DNA of 64,000 bases from Pelodera strongyloides (lineage: Eukaryota > Nematoda > Chromadorea > Rhabditida > Rhabditidae): the NCBI GenBank assembly GCA_036852015.1, contig JAANDG010000090.1, positions 248,001 to 312,000 on the forward strand. Reading direction: 5' to 3'. Shown piece by piece: positions 33,701 through 45,467 of this stretch. Every line of letters starts with the position of its first letter. Within the stretch, counting starts at the first letter, position 1. Below the pieces are notes generated by a model. It was not told the DNA's origin. It did no database searches and saw only the letters and a program-made list of their open reading frames with translations. A program made the position numbers and the translations under genes.

Positions 33701-35735
33701 TTTTTGTGGTCGCCATTTCTGAATATGATCAGACACTCAGAGAAGACGAGAGAACGGTAAGTTGTGAGAGTGACAGGTGGATAGAGATATGATGGATGAT
33801 AATTATCTAAAGCCCAATTGAACCTAGATTTAGATTAGCATACATGAGGGTTGAGTGCTGGTTATTGGCGGTGGTATTTATGCTGATTTTGTGTTATACT
33901 TCTTTTTTTGGGCTATTAACTTTTCTCTTATGGTAGTGGTTGGTTGGTAGGTATAAGTTATAGAAGTCTAAGTTAAGTCGTTATGCGAAAACATGCTTAG
34001 AATCGAATGAAGGATTCTCAGGCGTTATTCAAGCAAATGATTAATATGGAATACTTCAAAGCGGCACAGGTGAAGATGTCTTCAGTATTTCAGAGTAGGA
34101 ATCTCAGTAAAGATCTTACGTAAACAGGCAGCTAGTTCTCTCATTACGGACGGGCTGGTCCTATTCTTATATACCAGCTAGCCTGCATGACGTGCTTTAT
34201 CCAGCACTATTGAGGTTTACTCTTTTTATTGTGCGCGTATGTTTATTAGATAATCACCGTACAATATTTCACTATGCAGGCGCAGAGATTAATGTTTGCG
34301 AATTTGTGCCTGAAAAAAAAACTCCGTTTTTAGGTCATTTTATTCTTGAATAAGAAGGATCTATTCGCTGAGAAGATCAAACGAGTTCCACTGAGCGTTT
34401 GCTTTCAGAAATATACAGGTCGGTCAACTAATTGTGAGAGACTCCGTTCTTATTTATGAATCTATATATCGGAATTGTTTTTTTGAAACACTCAGTTAAT
34501 TGTTGAGCACAGCTCTACGTGTGTACAACTTCTCACCTAGCTATTACATCAGCATTATCGTAATTTTCTTCCAGGTAATTATCTGAATAATTACAGGCAA
34601 TAACGATTACAAAGAAGCGACAAGTTACATAATGAGGCGGTTCGATCGACTGAAAGAAGATCAAGAAAAAATGGTCTATACGCATTTGACCTGTGCCACT
34701 GATACTGATCAGGTAAGTTGGTGATTCTAAACTCCCAGTGCGGCAAAAGTATGGCGTACATGTGGCGCACTTTGTTGAACGCTGCTAGTCCGCCACAGGT
34801 ATGCCACCTGGATTTGCAAACCTTATGCGCATCCAGTGCTCTTCACCCCCATGCCCTCGGCACGGAATTGGTTCCGCGCCCCGCACTGGCATTGTGCGCG
34901 TTCCTGTATGCGTTGCGACTCTGCGGAAGCTTTGCGTTGTAACCATTGGGAAGGGCTTAATAGATTATACACACTCATTTCCTTTCGTCTAGTATATTAT
35001 AAACAGAAACAGAGCAGAATCACCGCAATCTCAGTACATTATGTCCTAATTACCTGGAAATCAAACGCATAATTAGTCTCTGAGCGCGCTCGCAACATTA
35101 TCTGCTACCATGGAAACGTAGATTGCAAAAAAAAATTAGATGTAATAACACGTACGTATTTCAGAATTTTTTATTGGAAAACTCTACACTTGCATTGTAA
35201 GGGGTCCGAAGCTCGTTTGGAAAACATACTTATTGGAACCAGTCAAAATGCAAAACTTCACGCAGAGCCGCGCGAAAAATGGGTACCGCTAAAGCGGAGC
35301 TCACCACCACCTACAGGGTACGCGGTGGGCGCGTTATCGCACAATATGTGTACCATTCGTTGCGCACATGTGGTGCGATAGTAACACGCCCACTATGTTC
35401 CTTTTTAGCGAAACGCTCATCTACCTGCATAACGAAGCGCCAACATTTTCGCTGAGCGTTTCACTAGTTTTTCCTGCGCATCTCCACCCACGCACGCACC
35501 CTTGCATGACAATCGGTTTCCGTTGGCTAGGCAGGCTCGGCAGTACTAATTGTTTCACTGAGCGATTCGCCAGAAATTCGGGCTGAGAGTTTTGCCAGAA
35601 AGAAACAGAGTACTGTACCCCTTTCAAGTTTTCGCACGCACAACCAACTATTATTCAATTTAGGTTCAACTGGTCCTCTCCTCGGTAACTGATATGATAA
35701 TTGCGGAGAATTTCAAGCAAACTGGAGTCATGTGA
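29039..35735 (+). CDS. Heterotrimeric G-protein alpha subunit
   Basis: Eleven exons join in phase to 354 aa, the size of Gi/Go: 29039-29177, 29470-29512, 29773-29893, 31427-31528, 32485-32543, 32989-33117, 33627-33756, 34001-34069, 34334-34418, 34597-34712, 35664-35735. MGICAS gives the myristoylated Gly2 and palmitoylated Cys. P-loop GPGESGKST at 47-55, switch I Arg179/Thr182, DVGGQ at 201-205, NKKD at 270-273 and TCAT near 327 are all intact, so GTP binding and hydrolysis should work. The C-terminus ENFKQTGVM lacks the Cys at -4 needed for pertussis-toxin modification, and its tail does not match Gs, Gq or G12. It is probably one of the nematode-specific chemosensory-type gpa genes, but I cannot say which. 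The end of exon 3 (donor AAC/GTGGCT) is inferred from phase and is the weakest junction. Confidence 0.92.
29205..29296. repeat. GC-rich island in G-alpha intron 1
   Basis: CpG-rich block with CCGCGCGCCATACCC and CTTTTGTGCGCGGGC. The latter is close to CTTTTTGTGCGCGGG at about 26320, which suggests one dispersed family. Confidence 0.55.
30275..30900. repeat. Long CT/TCTC microsatellite in G-alpha intron 3
   Basis: Almost continuous CT dinucleotide and CTAT-variant repeats, with a purer core at about 30396-30450. The Ser/Leu-rich frames on one strand and Arg/Glu-rich frames on the other are artefacts of the repeat. Confidence 0.95.
31055..31134 (+). tRNA. tRNA-like element, anticodon GTG, long variable arm
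   Basis: TAGCTCAACCGG fits the Pol III A box and GGTTCGAATCTCGCC the B box. The D arm GCTC-AACCGGTA-GAGC pairs perfectly. The anticodon loop reads CTGTGAA (GTG, His), the T stem pairs with wobbles, and TTTT follows at about 31142. The variable region is about 15 bases, as in class II or nematode-specific long-arm tRNAs. The acceptor stem pairs poorly (about three of seven), so it is more likely a tRNA pseudogene or SINE head than a working tRNA-His. It lies in G-alpha intron 3. Confidence 0.4.
32270..32375. repeat. Imperfect inverted repeat in G-alpha intron 4
   Basis: GCGGCGAC and TTGCTACCC on the left are answered by GTCGCCAAC and CCGGGTAGGAGC on the right. Short imperfect arms around about 50 bases. 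Possibly a small fold-back element. Confidence 0.4.
32715..32725 (+). repeat. Eleven-base G tract
   Basis: A run of 11 G in AT-rich intron DNA (G-alpha intron 5). Confidence 0.95.
33385..33560. repeat. GC-rich island in G-alpha intron 6
   Basis: Contains CATACGGCGCGCGC and GCCGCGCGCTTTAGAGG. The open frame from here into exon 7 is incidental: phase and family alignment require the acceptor at 33625-33626. Confidence 0.45.
34735..34930. repeat. GC-rich island in the last G-alpha intron
   Basis: Contains TGGCGCACTTTG, TTCCGCGCCCCGCAC and TTGTGCGCG. A second, weaker GC-rich patch lies at about 35205-35480 in the same intron. Neither is needed for the coding sequence. Confidence 0.5.
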
Positions 35736-36582
35736 TCTTCGTTTTTTGTTTACGCATGTAATTTTTTTTATTTATATCTGAGCTTACTCTAGAAATAGTT
35801 ATGATAATGGTTCATACACGTTGATGCATCATAATGTTAATAACTCTTTCTGCGACCATTCTAGGTTATTTTATACACAGTTTATTTATTCTTTTTCTAA
35901 TTTTCTATGTTTTTTTGTTTTGTTTTATTTGCCCTGTGCCAACTAATAAGTTTTCCTATATACAGAGTTTTAATCAATTTGCCAAGTTTCCCGTAAAGTT
36001 TATGTTTGAGTAATATAATTCTCGTATTTTATAATCAACGTTTTCAGATAGTTATAACTTATTGAGGAGATATATTATTTTTATTTCTTTCCTTGAGCTC
36101 TCCATTTAGTTTTTTTTATTATTCTAACGGGTCTCTGTCGTTTCAAAGTTGATTTTCTTTTATTCACACGTGTCTGTTCTATATGTGTAATTATATAAAG
36201 CTTTTCATTAACTCGGTTTCAAATTACAAGTTACTCGGTTATAATGACCGAGATTACTGTGCATACGACTGCCAAAAAGAACGGTATTAAAGAAAAGAAT
36301 CAAAGGATCATCAAAGTATCAAAGGATACTTTTTACACAAATTATAGTAAAATTCCAGGGACTGCAGGTTTTTCTGATTAATTCTCCATAAGACACAACT
36401 GTGCGGTACGTTAATCCACTAGGAAAAGTATCCTAAAAAGGAATTCACTCTATCGCAGATAGTATAATTAGTATAGTATAAATGTTTTTAAAACAAACTA
36501 ACTACGTCACTTTTCTCTTCACGTAATCCTATTATGATATATATTTCAGTTCTAATAATAGTTTAATTGGCGAAAATCTATT
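35736..36582. other. Intergenic DNA after the G-alpha gene
   Basis: AT-rich 3' flank. No canonical AATAAA close to the stop was found. Nothing else seen. Confidence 0.5.
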
Positions 36583-37168
36583 TTCCCATTTGCGAAATTT
36601 TATTAGATTACCTCGATAATTGGGATAATTGCACTCTTACCCAATCAATACTACACACTACATCCCCTCTCCCATTGCTCTCGTCTGGCATTGCTCCATA
36701 CCCTTTCGTAGTACTTCTAAACTTACTGATATATTCCTGCCTAGTTATTTTGAGGCTTGAGGACATATCCAAGGTTAGTTTTCTACTTTCTTCTGTATTT
36801 TGCTTGTTCATTCTCTACTTGTCCCTTTTTGTAAGGATATTCAGTTCGGTTTTCCTTTTATTTTTGTACCCTTTTTACTCTACAACCTTATATGTTTCTT
36901 TACGTACTCTATAACCCTTGTCTCTCTATCCCTTTCTCAATTACTTTACCTTTCTTTCACTCACTGCCTAAGCCTACCGTCATGTCATCGCACTGATGAG
37001 ACCCAACGGTGGCAAAATCCTCGTATGCGAAGGGTCGAAACGGGGTTACCGTATTATGTATGGTATATTCATGTTAGTTTGTTGAATTTATTCACTTATA
37101 TCTTCCCAATTTGTTTCCTCTTTTATTTCCCATTTGCGAAATTTTATTAGATTACCTCGATAATTGGG
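36583..37168 (+). mobile_element. Hammerhead-bearing insertion flanked by 42-bp direct repeats
   Basis: The 42-base sequence beginning TTCCCATTTGCGAAATTTTA occurs at 36583-36624 and again at 37127-37168, apparently without mismatch. Between the copies are about 500 bp with no useful reading frame, a pyrimidine-rich middle and the hammerhead candidate near the 3' side. Penelope-like elements make long target duplications and carry hammerheads, so a non-autonomous element of that type is a good explanation. A partial long terminal repeat is another. Confidence 0.6.
36975..37066 (+). ncRNA. Candidate type I hammerhead ribozyme
   Basis: CTGATGA at 36993-36999 is followed by a five-pair stem II, GACCC (37000-37004) with GGGTC (37032-37036), then GAAA (37037-37040). 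Stem III is ACGG (37040-37043) with CCGT (37049-37052) around a GGTTA loop, ending in a GTA cleavage triplet, so cleavage would follow 37053. Stem I would be A36992-T37054, CAT/ATG, and TACC (36975-36978) with GGTA (37062-37065), with internal loops. All core nucleotides of the family are present. Stem I is the weak part, and the stem II loop is long (27 nt). Confidence 0.65.
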
Positions 37169-37371
37169 TTTTGTGAATTGGCACAGTAAAAAATTTCAAT
37201 TTATTATAATCGAATCAAAAGTTATTTGTGAAAGACCTTATTTCCACGAGTTATCTTTCTTGGACTTGGCCTCTAACCATATGGAGAGAAGGAGGTCCTC
37301 ACGGGTACGGGGCTGAATTCAGAAGTTAAATAGAGGGTCGGCTGGGAATCAAGGAAAACTGTCTGTTCTTT

Positions 37372-37492
<121 letters not shown>

Positions 37493-37623
37493 ATTTCATA
37501 GCGGATATTGCGTATTCTTTCGACTGGCAGCTCATCACCTCTTTGTTGCTTTATTCCAAAATTTGCCCAATTCGGAAAGTCTTCCGATAGAAAGAGAAGC
37601 TTTTGGGACTTCGTGTCCGCTAT

Positions 37624-40600
37624 TTATCGTAAACGCAAATGATAGATTTGTCCTACTTCATATTGTTTGAATGATATCCTCAGCATTTGTCTCCTTTCTA
37701 AATGTTCCCGTACTGTTGATCTCAACCATTCTCGAGTATCCTCGCTTTGACAATGTCCACATAAAGAGCATTCCTGAAAGGTCAGTGATTTCTTGATTGA
37801 AGTTCCAGTTGTTGAGACCATGTAGTTCACTAGATCTAAAGTGGAACTCTAGGGCCCCAGGCTCTCTAACGTCAGTGTTCAATTAACGTGACGTTTGCGC
37901 TCTTTTTCGACACGAAGCATACCAAATAACTTACCACTTTAGCATCACATTGTGTACATGTTCCATCAAAGCATACTTGATTGTGATAAGCAAGATCTCT
38001 ATCACTAACAAGGGGGTTATCAAGACCCGGGCGCTTCCTAAACATTAACAACGCCTAAAATTTAAAATGTTTCTGAAAAGTTCACAGTTCACATCATATG
38101 CTACTACTACCAATAGCAACCTTAGGTAGGCAGGATACCGTGCTGACTGGAGTTTATTGTATTTAGTGAGCGACTTTCCCTCCTTACATTATAATAAATT
38201 ATTAAGTAGTTACTAGAAACTTACAAGCAAAGTTGGAGGTAACAGACACTGTTAAAAAAGCTGATTTGACAATTAATATATGATATAGAAAAGGGTAATG
38301 TTAAACGATGCAATCATCTATTAGAGCTATCGAGAAGTCCCCCTTACCATATTTCTGCTCTAGCATCCATGGCCAGTTGACTCGCAATTCCAGCTACTGA
38401 CAGAATATTGAACAGAACTTGCTCATATAGTCTTTTATTCTGTTTGAAGTGACCTGACGAGAGATTTGGGGACATATTAGCCTAAAAAATAATAGTTTTA
38501 TCCGTTTCCATGCTCACCGTCGAACAGTTTTCTTATTAAATTAAATAACGTGAAAGTCCGTAGTTTTCTTTTCTTGTGCGTTCGATTAAAATAAGACTTC
38601 GACAAAAAGTAGTGGAAGTGGAGAAATTCGTTGCTCTAATATTTTTAAAGACAGATGAATTCAACGTTATGTATATGCTATAAATACAATATGCACCTAA
38701 CCTCCATCAGATAAACCTTGTATTCGTCATCGACAACAAAATCAAAACGGCTCAATTCGAATAATTTCGCTTTTACTCCACTTTTCTCCAGAGCAGTCAG
38801 CATTTTTGGTTGCTGTTTGTAGAAAACCTTAATTAGAAGTTGATGGAGCTTTTATTGGGCAGGTAAATCTGGGCTGTTAAACGCGGTTTTCTCATTGCCA
38901 GTCTGGAACCCCCCTCTTATGCACAAGACAAGAAATGAGCTCATACACAGTGAAATAACTGGCTGAACGTTGCGTTTATGCTCAACTACAGTATCCTTGA
39001 AGCACGAATTAGATTCAGTCATCCCTCTCCCCACCCAACTTTCAAGATAGCCAATCCGCTTCCTACTGTAGCTTAGCAAAACCAAAACCTGTGTCGGTTA
39101 TTTTAGCGACTTCCGCGTTTCATATTTTTGTAGCTATTGTTCAACAACTATTGAAGGCAATTAACGAGATGTAGTAAACTTCAATCCTTTAAAGGGACAG
39201 GCCCACCGATATAAACCTACGTTTATTATTTGTTCATAATTCATAAAAAGGGTATTTATTATAATATATACAAACTAAATATTATTCAGATTCACCATGG
39301 GGAAGTTTTTCCTGTGAGCTTTCCTTACAGAAGGTACCGTAGACAGGTCATTTGCACAATCATTTGCATACACACCTTTGATGTGGATATGCAAACGACT
39401 TAACTTCCCTTTCCGACAAAGGTGTGTATGAAAATGACTATGCAAATAACCTGTCTACGATACCTTCTGTAAGGAAAGCTCATAGGAAAAACTTCCCCAT
39501 GGTGAATCTGAATAATATTTAGTTTGTATATATTATAATACCCTTTTTATGAATTATAAACAAATAATAATCGTAGGTTTATATCGGTGGGCCTGTCCCT
39601 TTAAAAGAACAATATTTTCTTGCTCTTATGCGAATAACAATAATAAAGATACAAAATATGCTCACCTCAGCAATTGTTTGTTGAATTTGATCCCATATTT
39701 TAGATGGATCCTGTCCAATTTTGGTTAAATAAGCACTGAGTGAATCTTTGAAAGACAGTTTTCCTTTTATAAAATAGTCCTTGAGACTCTCAATCTGAAA
39801 ACTATATACTTATTCGGTTACCACTTGGACTTGGGGAGCTGTTCACTGGTTAGGGAGGTAAGGGTAGTTGGGTAGTTCTTCTTGGGTTAGAGGGGATAAA
39901 ATCAGGGAAGATTGTTGGGCAGAAATGAACAAAAACATGTGATCATTCCAATCTGTGAAGCACCTTATTGCTCTTTTTTGGTTCATATAAACATAAATAA
40001 ATGCACAGATGTTGAATATTCAAAACAACGACACGGTTCAGACAATAAAAATTCCTACCTCCCAAACTGGTGTGTAATCATCTCCAACAACGTATTTGTC
40101 TACATCTGTTTCATCGAATGGGTGATAGTCGTGTGGACAGAAACTACAATTAACTTTAATTGAAATGTTTACAAAGCTAATGCGGTGCGCGACAATAACC
40201 GGGCGAAAATCTGATGTATGTTGGCGAAGGAAACTATTGCGCAGCGATAGATAGCCGCTACTTTTTCAAATCACCCACAGTCAAACCCCTAGCATATGAA
40301 CATATTATTTCGAGTATTCAAAAAACGTCTGGTGTCACTAAGTTTTCTGCCACTGATTTTATAACGCAAGCAATAACCCAAGATGTAATGTCCACCAAAC
40401 ATACCGTAGAAGCATTTCATCCAATATATAAACTCGTAGAGGTAATACAGAAGTGACAATTGTATAAATACCAATGTCAAACTTTCTGGAAAAAAAAATA
40501 TTTCCACAAAGGTGTTTGTAAGCTGATATCAGTGAACCAGTGAACGGAAAGGTAAGTCTAAAGTAACTTATCTATATCAGGGGATATACATGCATACACT

Positions 40601-43092
40601 TATCTATCATACATACATAATATACATACATAATACAGGGGTTATACATACATACAGGGGACTAATCTATTAGGGGATATGGGTATAAAAACCTAATGGT
40701 AAGTCTAAACTAATTTTAATCCTAAACCAGGAAGTGAACAGTAAACTAATCAGCTAACCTGTTGTCGATCAGTAGTGGATTGTCAACAAATTTCTGAATA
40801 AAACTGTCTTTCTGTTCGAGATCCAGCTCAGCCACTCTCTTTATTTTGATATTTCGATGATTGTTATTTTTTTGCACCCACATTACATCGGGATGTTCCT
40901 GAAAGTAAGTACACACTATTTCTTTCTTCTGAGGTACATCAAAAACATAAAACTTTACTGCACCTATCCACCGCTTTATTAAATGACGGGCCTTGTAAAT
41001 TAATAACCAATCATCGCGTTATTCTGAAACTTTTTATTAAATCAATAAGAAATTCGATGTAAAATGCAACCTCTGCATACTGAATGAATTGATCTTTCTC
41101 GCGTGGAAGTTGAAAGGCTTGTGGAATTCCTTCTGAAAGGTTAGCAGTAGCCAGCGATACCTGAATTATCACATACATCGGAAATAATCACATACAGAAT
41201 ATACGAAACCACAGTAGAACTGCAGGCTTGCAGGCTGAGTATATAAGAACTCCGCGGATGTGCCGCACACCTGTGGTAGAATATGGGTGCGCTTCGCAAA
41301 CAGGGTCGCACCTTTTGGAAATTTGTCGAAGAGAGGATCTCAAGAAAAGACGCGCGGATTCTGCGCGGGATTCTGCGCGGGATTGTGCGCGCACAGCACC
41401 CTTCGCGCACCGTACGCACTTCGATGTTTTATTGGTCGGGTATGGACGGACATCCCTTATCTTATCATGAGTCCTAGCAGAAAATATTGTGAGTTTTTAA
41501 AAATTTGAGTGAGTTTTTTGTGAGTTTCAACCTCACCTTACTCGTGTAATATCCCGACCCAAAAATGTGATTGACTATTTGATTCTCCGTCGAATTCAGT
41601 ATGTGATATCTGAAAGCAATTCAATGTTTTTACACATTGGCTTGTTGTAAGGTGTATTTTTTTATAAACTCATTATCAATACATAAAATAAACACATATA
41701 CAGTAACGAAGTAAGAGAAAAAGCACACACACGAGCAATGTCAATGGTAAATAGCCACAATTGTTTTTCTTCTCATGCACAGATAAGTAACCTTTGTGTG
41801 GTTAAAAAAAATAATGTTCTTTATAAATCCTTACTTGTATTCTTCTCTGTTAAACGGATAGTCATGGATCCACATTATGTCCCATTTTACTTCTGGCGGT
41901 TGTTCTCCTAAAATTAATAACAATAGTTTTCTTTAAGTGACGTAAATTACTTGTAGCTTTGGGCTTGTTAATGCATTTGCATTGGACCTGCTTTTCAAAG
42001 CTATATTACGGTAGCGTAGCTATGAAATTCTGAAAACCATTGTCATCTAGTTATAGTCCACAGTTTCATGATAATTATTTAATCACCCACCTGTGATAAT
42101 CTTGTATCCCAGCATTCTGAAGACTTCAAAAATGTGCTTCATGTAGCCCTTTTCAACCTGTCGAATGAAAGTTTTTACTAATAATATTATTGCAATTGAT
42201 AATTTCAAGAATAGAAATGTTTGGCAAACTGTGCTAATGGTACGACGTGTACAATTCAAGTTAGAGAGCTGCTGGCGCGTTCTCAGGAGAAGTTGCGGCA
42301 GGTGCGCTACAGGTGCGCCAATTGTGCGCAGACTGGAATTGTGTCGCCGCCATGACATGTCCCACGAAGGCCATGCGCGGAGTTGAGCATTACTGTTATT
42401 TGAGCAAACCGATGATTATTCTTTTAAGGTCAACCGGTTTCCTATTTATGACACTCACATTAGCCCCATTATCAAACTGAATTGCATTTACTAGGAGAGG
42501 TTCTCAGAATTCATAGATGTCCATCTGAACTTACATAGTTCAAGCTTAAAGTTAAGGAATTCATTAATAATTCTCAGTAATGGATACCCATTTAATATTA
42601 TTATCAGTTTCATACATAAATCAAGCACTCACTATCCCATCATCTCCTATAAGTATAACTCAAACCCTAACATATTGGGTCACTCAATTTGCCTTTAGCA
42701 TTATAGCCTATACAGGACGCACATCAGTCACACTACAAAGTACAGATTATTATCCACACTGAAATTTATTCTCTACATTCTTCTTTTTTCTCATATTTCT
42801 TATTATAATTATTACTATTACTTATAATTATGTTTTTTTTCTTCTATTGTGAATAATGCTAAAATTTGTTCGATATGTTTTAAGCGCCTACATTTTTCCC
42901 GTGTCCGTTGATCCATGCTATTAGTTTCTTGCTTTCTTCCTTTTGTAATTGGCCAGAACCACCTCCTCGGAGATACTGAGACTGCTCTTGATATTGTCCC
43001 TGTAGATTCCTTAAAGGGTCAGGCGCATGAAATATGTTTGGGTTGAATATATTCATTAGGAAGAGGATGGCACCAAAATGAAGTCGAAACAA
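37624..43092 (-). CDS. ttll-15: Tubulin tyrosine ligase-like protein, TTLL-15 type
   Basis: Thirteen exons on the minus strand join in phase to 478 aa: 43092-42892, 42157-42091, 41907-41835, 41609-41537, 41160-41071, 40898-40759, 40485-40405, 40143-40059, 39794-39666, 38812-38702, 38481-38348, 38037-37935, 37773-37624. An N-terminal hydrophobic stretch (FGAILFLMNIF) could be a signal anchor. The TTL fold shows NHIFGSGYYTSKVSLA, WVQKNNNHRNIKIKR, a KFDIGIYTIVTS motif and FDFVVDDEYKVYLMEANMSP, with the metal-binding Glu350/Asn352 pair intact. TTL-family enzymes ligate amino acids to tubulin; whether TTLL-15 has ligase activity is less clear. A C-terminal cysteine cluster (residues about 422-437) is present. 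The assignment rests on the N-terminal anchor, divergence from glutamylases and the C-terminal ECSLCGHC tail. Confidence 0.85.
39188..39605. mobile_element. Large fold-back (MITE-like) element
   Basis: Opens TTTAAAGGGACAGGCCCACC and closes with its complement, GGTGGGCCTGTCCCTTTAAA. The arms stay near identical for about 190 bp each (CACCATGGGGAAGTTTTTCC against GGAAAAACTTCCCCATGGTG, for example), leaving a short centre. It sits in an intron of the TTLL-15-like gene. The ends suggest a TTTAA or TTAA target duplication. Confidence 0.95.
41225..41435. repeat. GC-rich island in a TTLL-15 intron
   Basis: Contains the tandem GCGCGGATTCTGCGCGGGA / TTCTGCGCGGGATTGTGCGC, and GTGCCGCACACCTGTGG. Long open frames on both strands here come from the GC content. 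Confidence 0.55.
42245..42395. repeat. GC-rich island in the first TTLL-15 intron
   Basis: Contains GGTGCGCCAATTGTGCGC and GACTGGAATTGTG, the recurrent GTGCGCCAA...CTGGAATTG pattern. Confidence 0.55.
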
Positions 43093-45467
43093 TACTGCAA
43101 ATTTTTGAAAAGTCTGATATACACTATAAAATACTCATACAATCAAAATGCCGTGCGTGCCACCTTAGAGATCATTAAATTTCTTTTAAAAAAGAATAAT
43201 AAATCACTGACCAAATCGCTTCAATCATATCATTTCGTATTCCACTTATTTCATAAATATTCCAAGAAATTAGTCCAATTCCAGAGAAAAATATTAATAT
43301 CAAAAGGCTGGAGGGCCGTAGGGACGTCCATGCTAGACGAAACCCCATATTAAACAGCTAAGTTCTAAATTCTAAATAATTTATATACATATACATGTAT
43401 ATTGTGAACCAGCAGGCATCAAGAAAAATAGTTACAAACATGTACAAAATAACTTAATATCGTAAAGAAAAGAAAAGAACTACGCACAGCTTTGCACAAT
43501 CAATGATTGAGCAAATTTCGTCTATCACTTTGAAATTAGAACGAAAAAGGACACAAAACTGGAAAATTGAGAACATTAATTGAGAGATTTGTCAGTGGAA
43601 AAAGCAATGATGCTATTGAGTTTGAGCTGTTGTTTGTGTTTGAATATCATTCGAATATAGCCAATGTCATATCAATGTCTTATCCTGAAACAATATTTAA
43701 ATAAAGCCATTGCCATTCCATTCAGAAGCCTCGGGTGGTGTGCGGCGAACGATTCGCTCGAAATGTTGTGCGCGCAAATAAAAACGTTGCGCGGTAGTAA
43801 ATATTATGCAATGACTTTTTATGTAAGCAATACGGTGTTTTAGGAAGGATAGGATAAAATCACGCAGAACTTTTTATTGAACATAATGAGATGATCAACG
43901 TAATCGAACAAACCGAACAAATCACTATCTTCAAATCTATATTTGTAAGTTCACTGTCAATGTCAAATATCCTTATGTATGTCAATTTGTGAGGAACAAA
44001 AACATAACATTTCGTCCTTGAACAACGCATCTGGCTGCTTGGACTTGTGCGACAAAACAGCTAATCGAAAAAGGAGAGAAATAGACCGGACAAACCGGAA
44101 CATAACAGTTATACGGCTTGATGATAGTGTTCGTTCGTATTTTGTTGTAGTATATTTCTAACTGCAAAAGTAAGCCTGTAAACAACATCACACGTGGATT
44201 TGCACACTAATGTAGAGAAAAATACCATAGATCGAAAAGGTTAAAGGTCATATAATACCGTAAGCAGTTTTTGCTTCAGTTTAGCACTGTTTTATGCAAA
44301 TGTCCGAAGTTATTGTTTTTATTCTAATTGTGAACGTATATGTAGTTTCCTGAAGAGAGACCAAACTGTATTCCTTTGTGATGGGGTTTCCAAGTATGCT
44401 GAAAATTACAATTTTTTGGAACTATGCGAGAATATTTTTTATTTTTTCATACATATTATAACTTGGAAACCCCATGAGTTTTCGCAAGCAAACTTTTATG
44501 AAACAACATATGGCTTGATGCTGTAGAATTAGCGCACCAGCCACATGTAGCATAGAATAGATTTTTGGAAAGAGTTTTATTATCATGAAAATAGTAAAAA
44601 ATAATGTTTGTCTCAACAACAGATTATAATATACAACATTGGAATGTAATTATGCGAAGCGATAGAAATAGCGTTACTTTACAACTTATGGTTCTGTTTA
44701 GCTATAAATATGAACTGATCAAAAATTCAAATGCTGAATAGTAACGTTATTACTATATTTAAGTATATCTAACTTGAAGTCAACATAAACAAATTTAACG
44801 TTCCACACCGGGCAAGCATTTGGCACACTGAACAAAATGATACAATAAATAAATAAATATTAAATATTCAAATTGAAAGATCTCTAGATATCTTACATGT
44901 TGTTTGGTGATATATTTATATACTTTGTATTATTTAAAAGAGATTTGGGGAAAAATATGGGAGGTAAATGCAGATATTTTTGTAAAAGCTTTGACTTTTG
45001 TATTGGGTTACCCTGAAGGGGAATATGTATAAAATTTTGACGCGGTAAATATTTGGCACAATATACCATTTCATATTCATTATCATTATAAGGTATAATA
45101 AACTAAGGTGCGAATAAACTAAAATACTGAAACGAAAAACCATGACTAGTATAAAACATTAGCGAATCTACCAATGATAGGAAAACAGTCAAAATCTCAA
45201 TAAACGTAGGAAAAAATCTTAACAGAACAGATAGTTGGCGAAAGAAACAATAAGTTTTTCAATGTCTATATACAAACACATACAGATACAGTAGTCCAAA
45301 ATTTCTAAACTGTCGTCCATACTACCCCTTTCTTTAGTAAAGTATACGCTGTGGCTGTGCTGGGTTAGGTTAATCAATTAATCGATATGATGTCTTTTAA
45401 TTATGCAATTGTTAGATTACTATCTAAACTCTAGAATACAGGTCTCTAATTGGGCCCGTTTTTATTT
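43093..45467. other. Intergenic DNA between the synaptotagmin-like and TTLL-15 genes
   Basis: The two genes point the same way but lie 2.4 kb apart, too far for a typical nematode operon. A GC-rich patch lies at about 43725-43800 and a fold-back at 44384-44477. No gene recognised; the frame at 43078-43353 overlaps the TTLL-15 start region and is antisense. Confidence 0.55.
44384..44477. mobile_element. Small fold-back related to a sequence at 15260
   Basis: GGGGTTTCCAAGTATGCTG on the left and ATAACTTGGAAACCCCA on the right form inverted ends around an AT-rich centre. The left arm plus GAAAATT is complementary to the segment at about 15259-15286, so this is a dispersed family. Confidence 0.7.
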
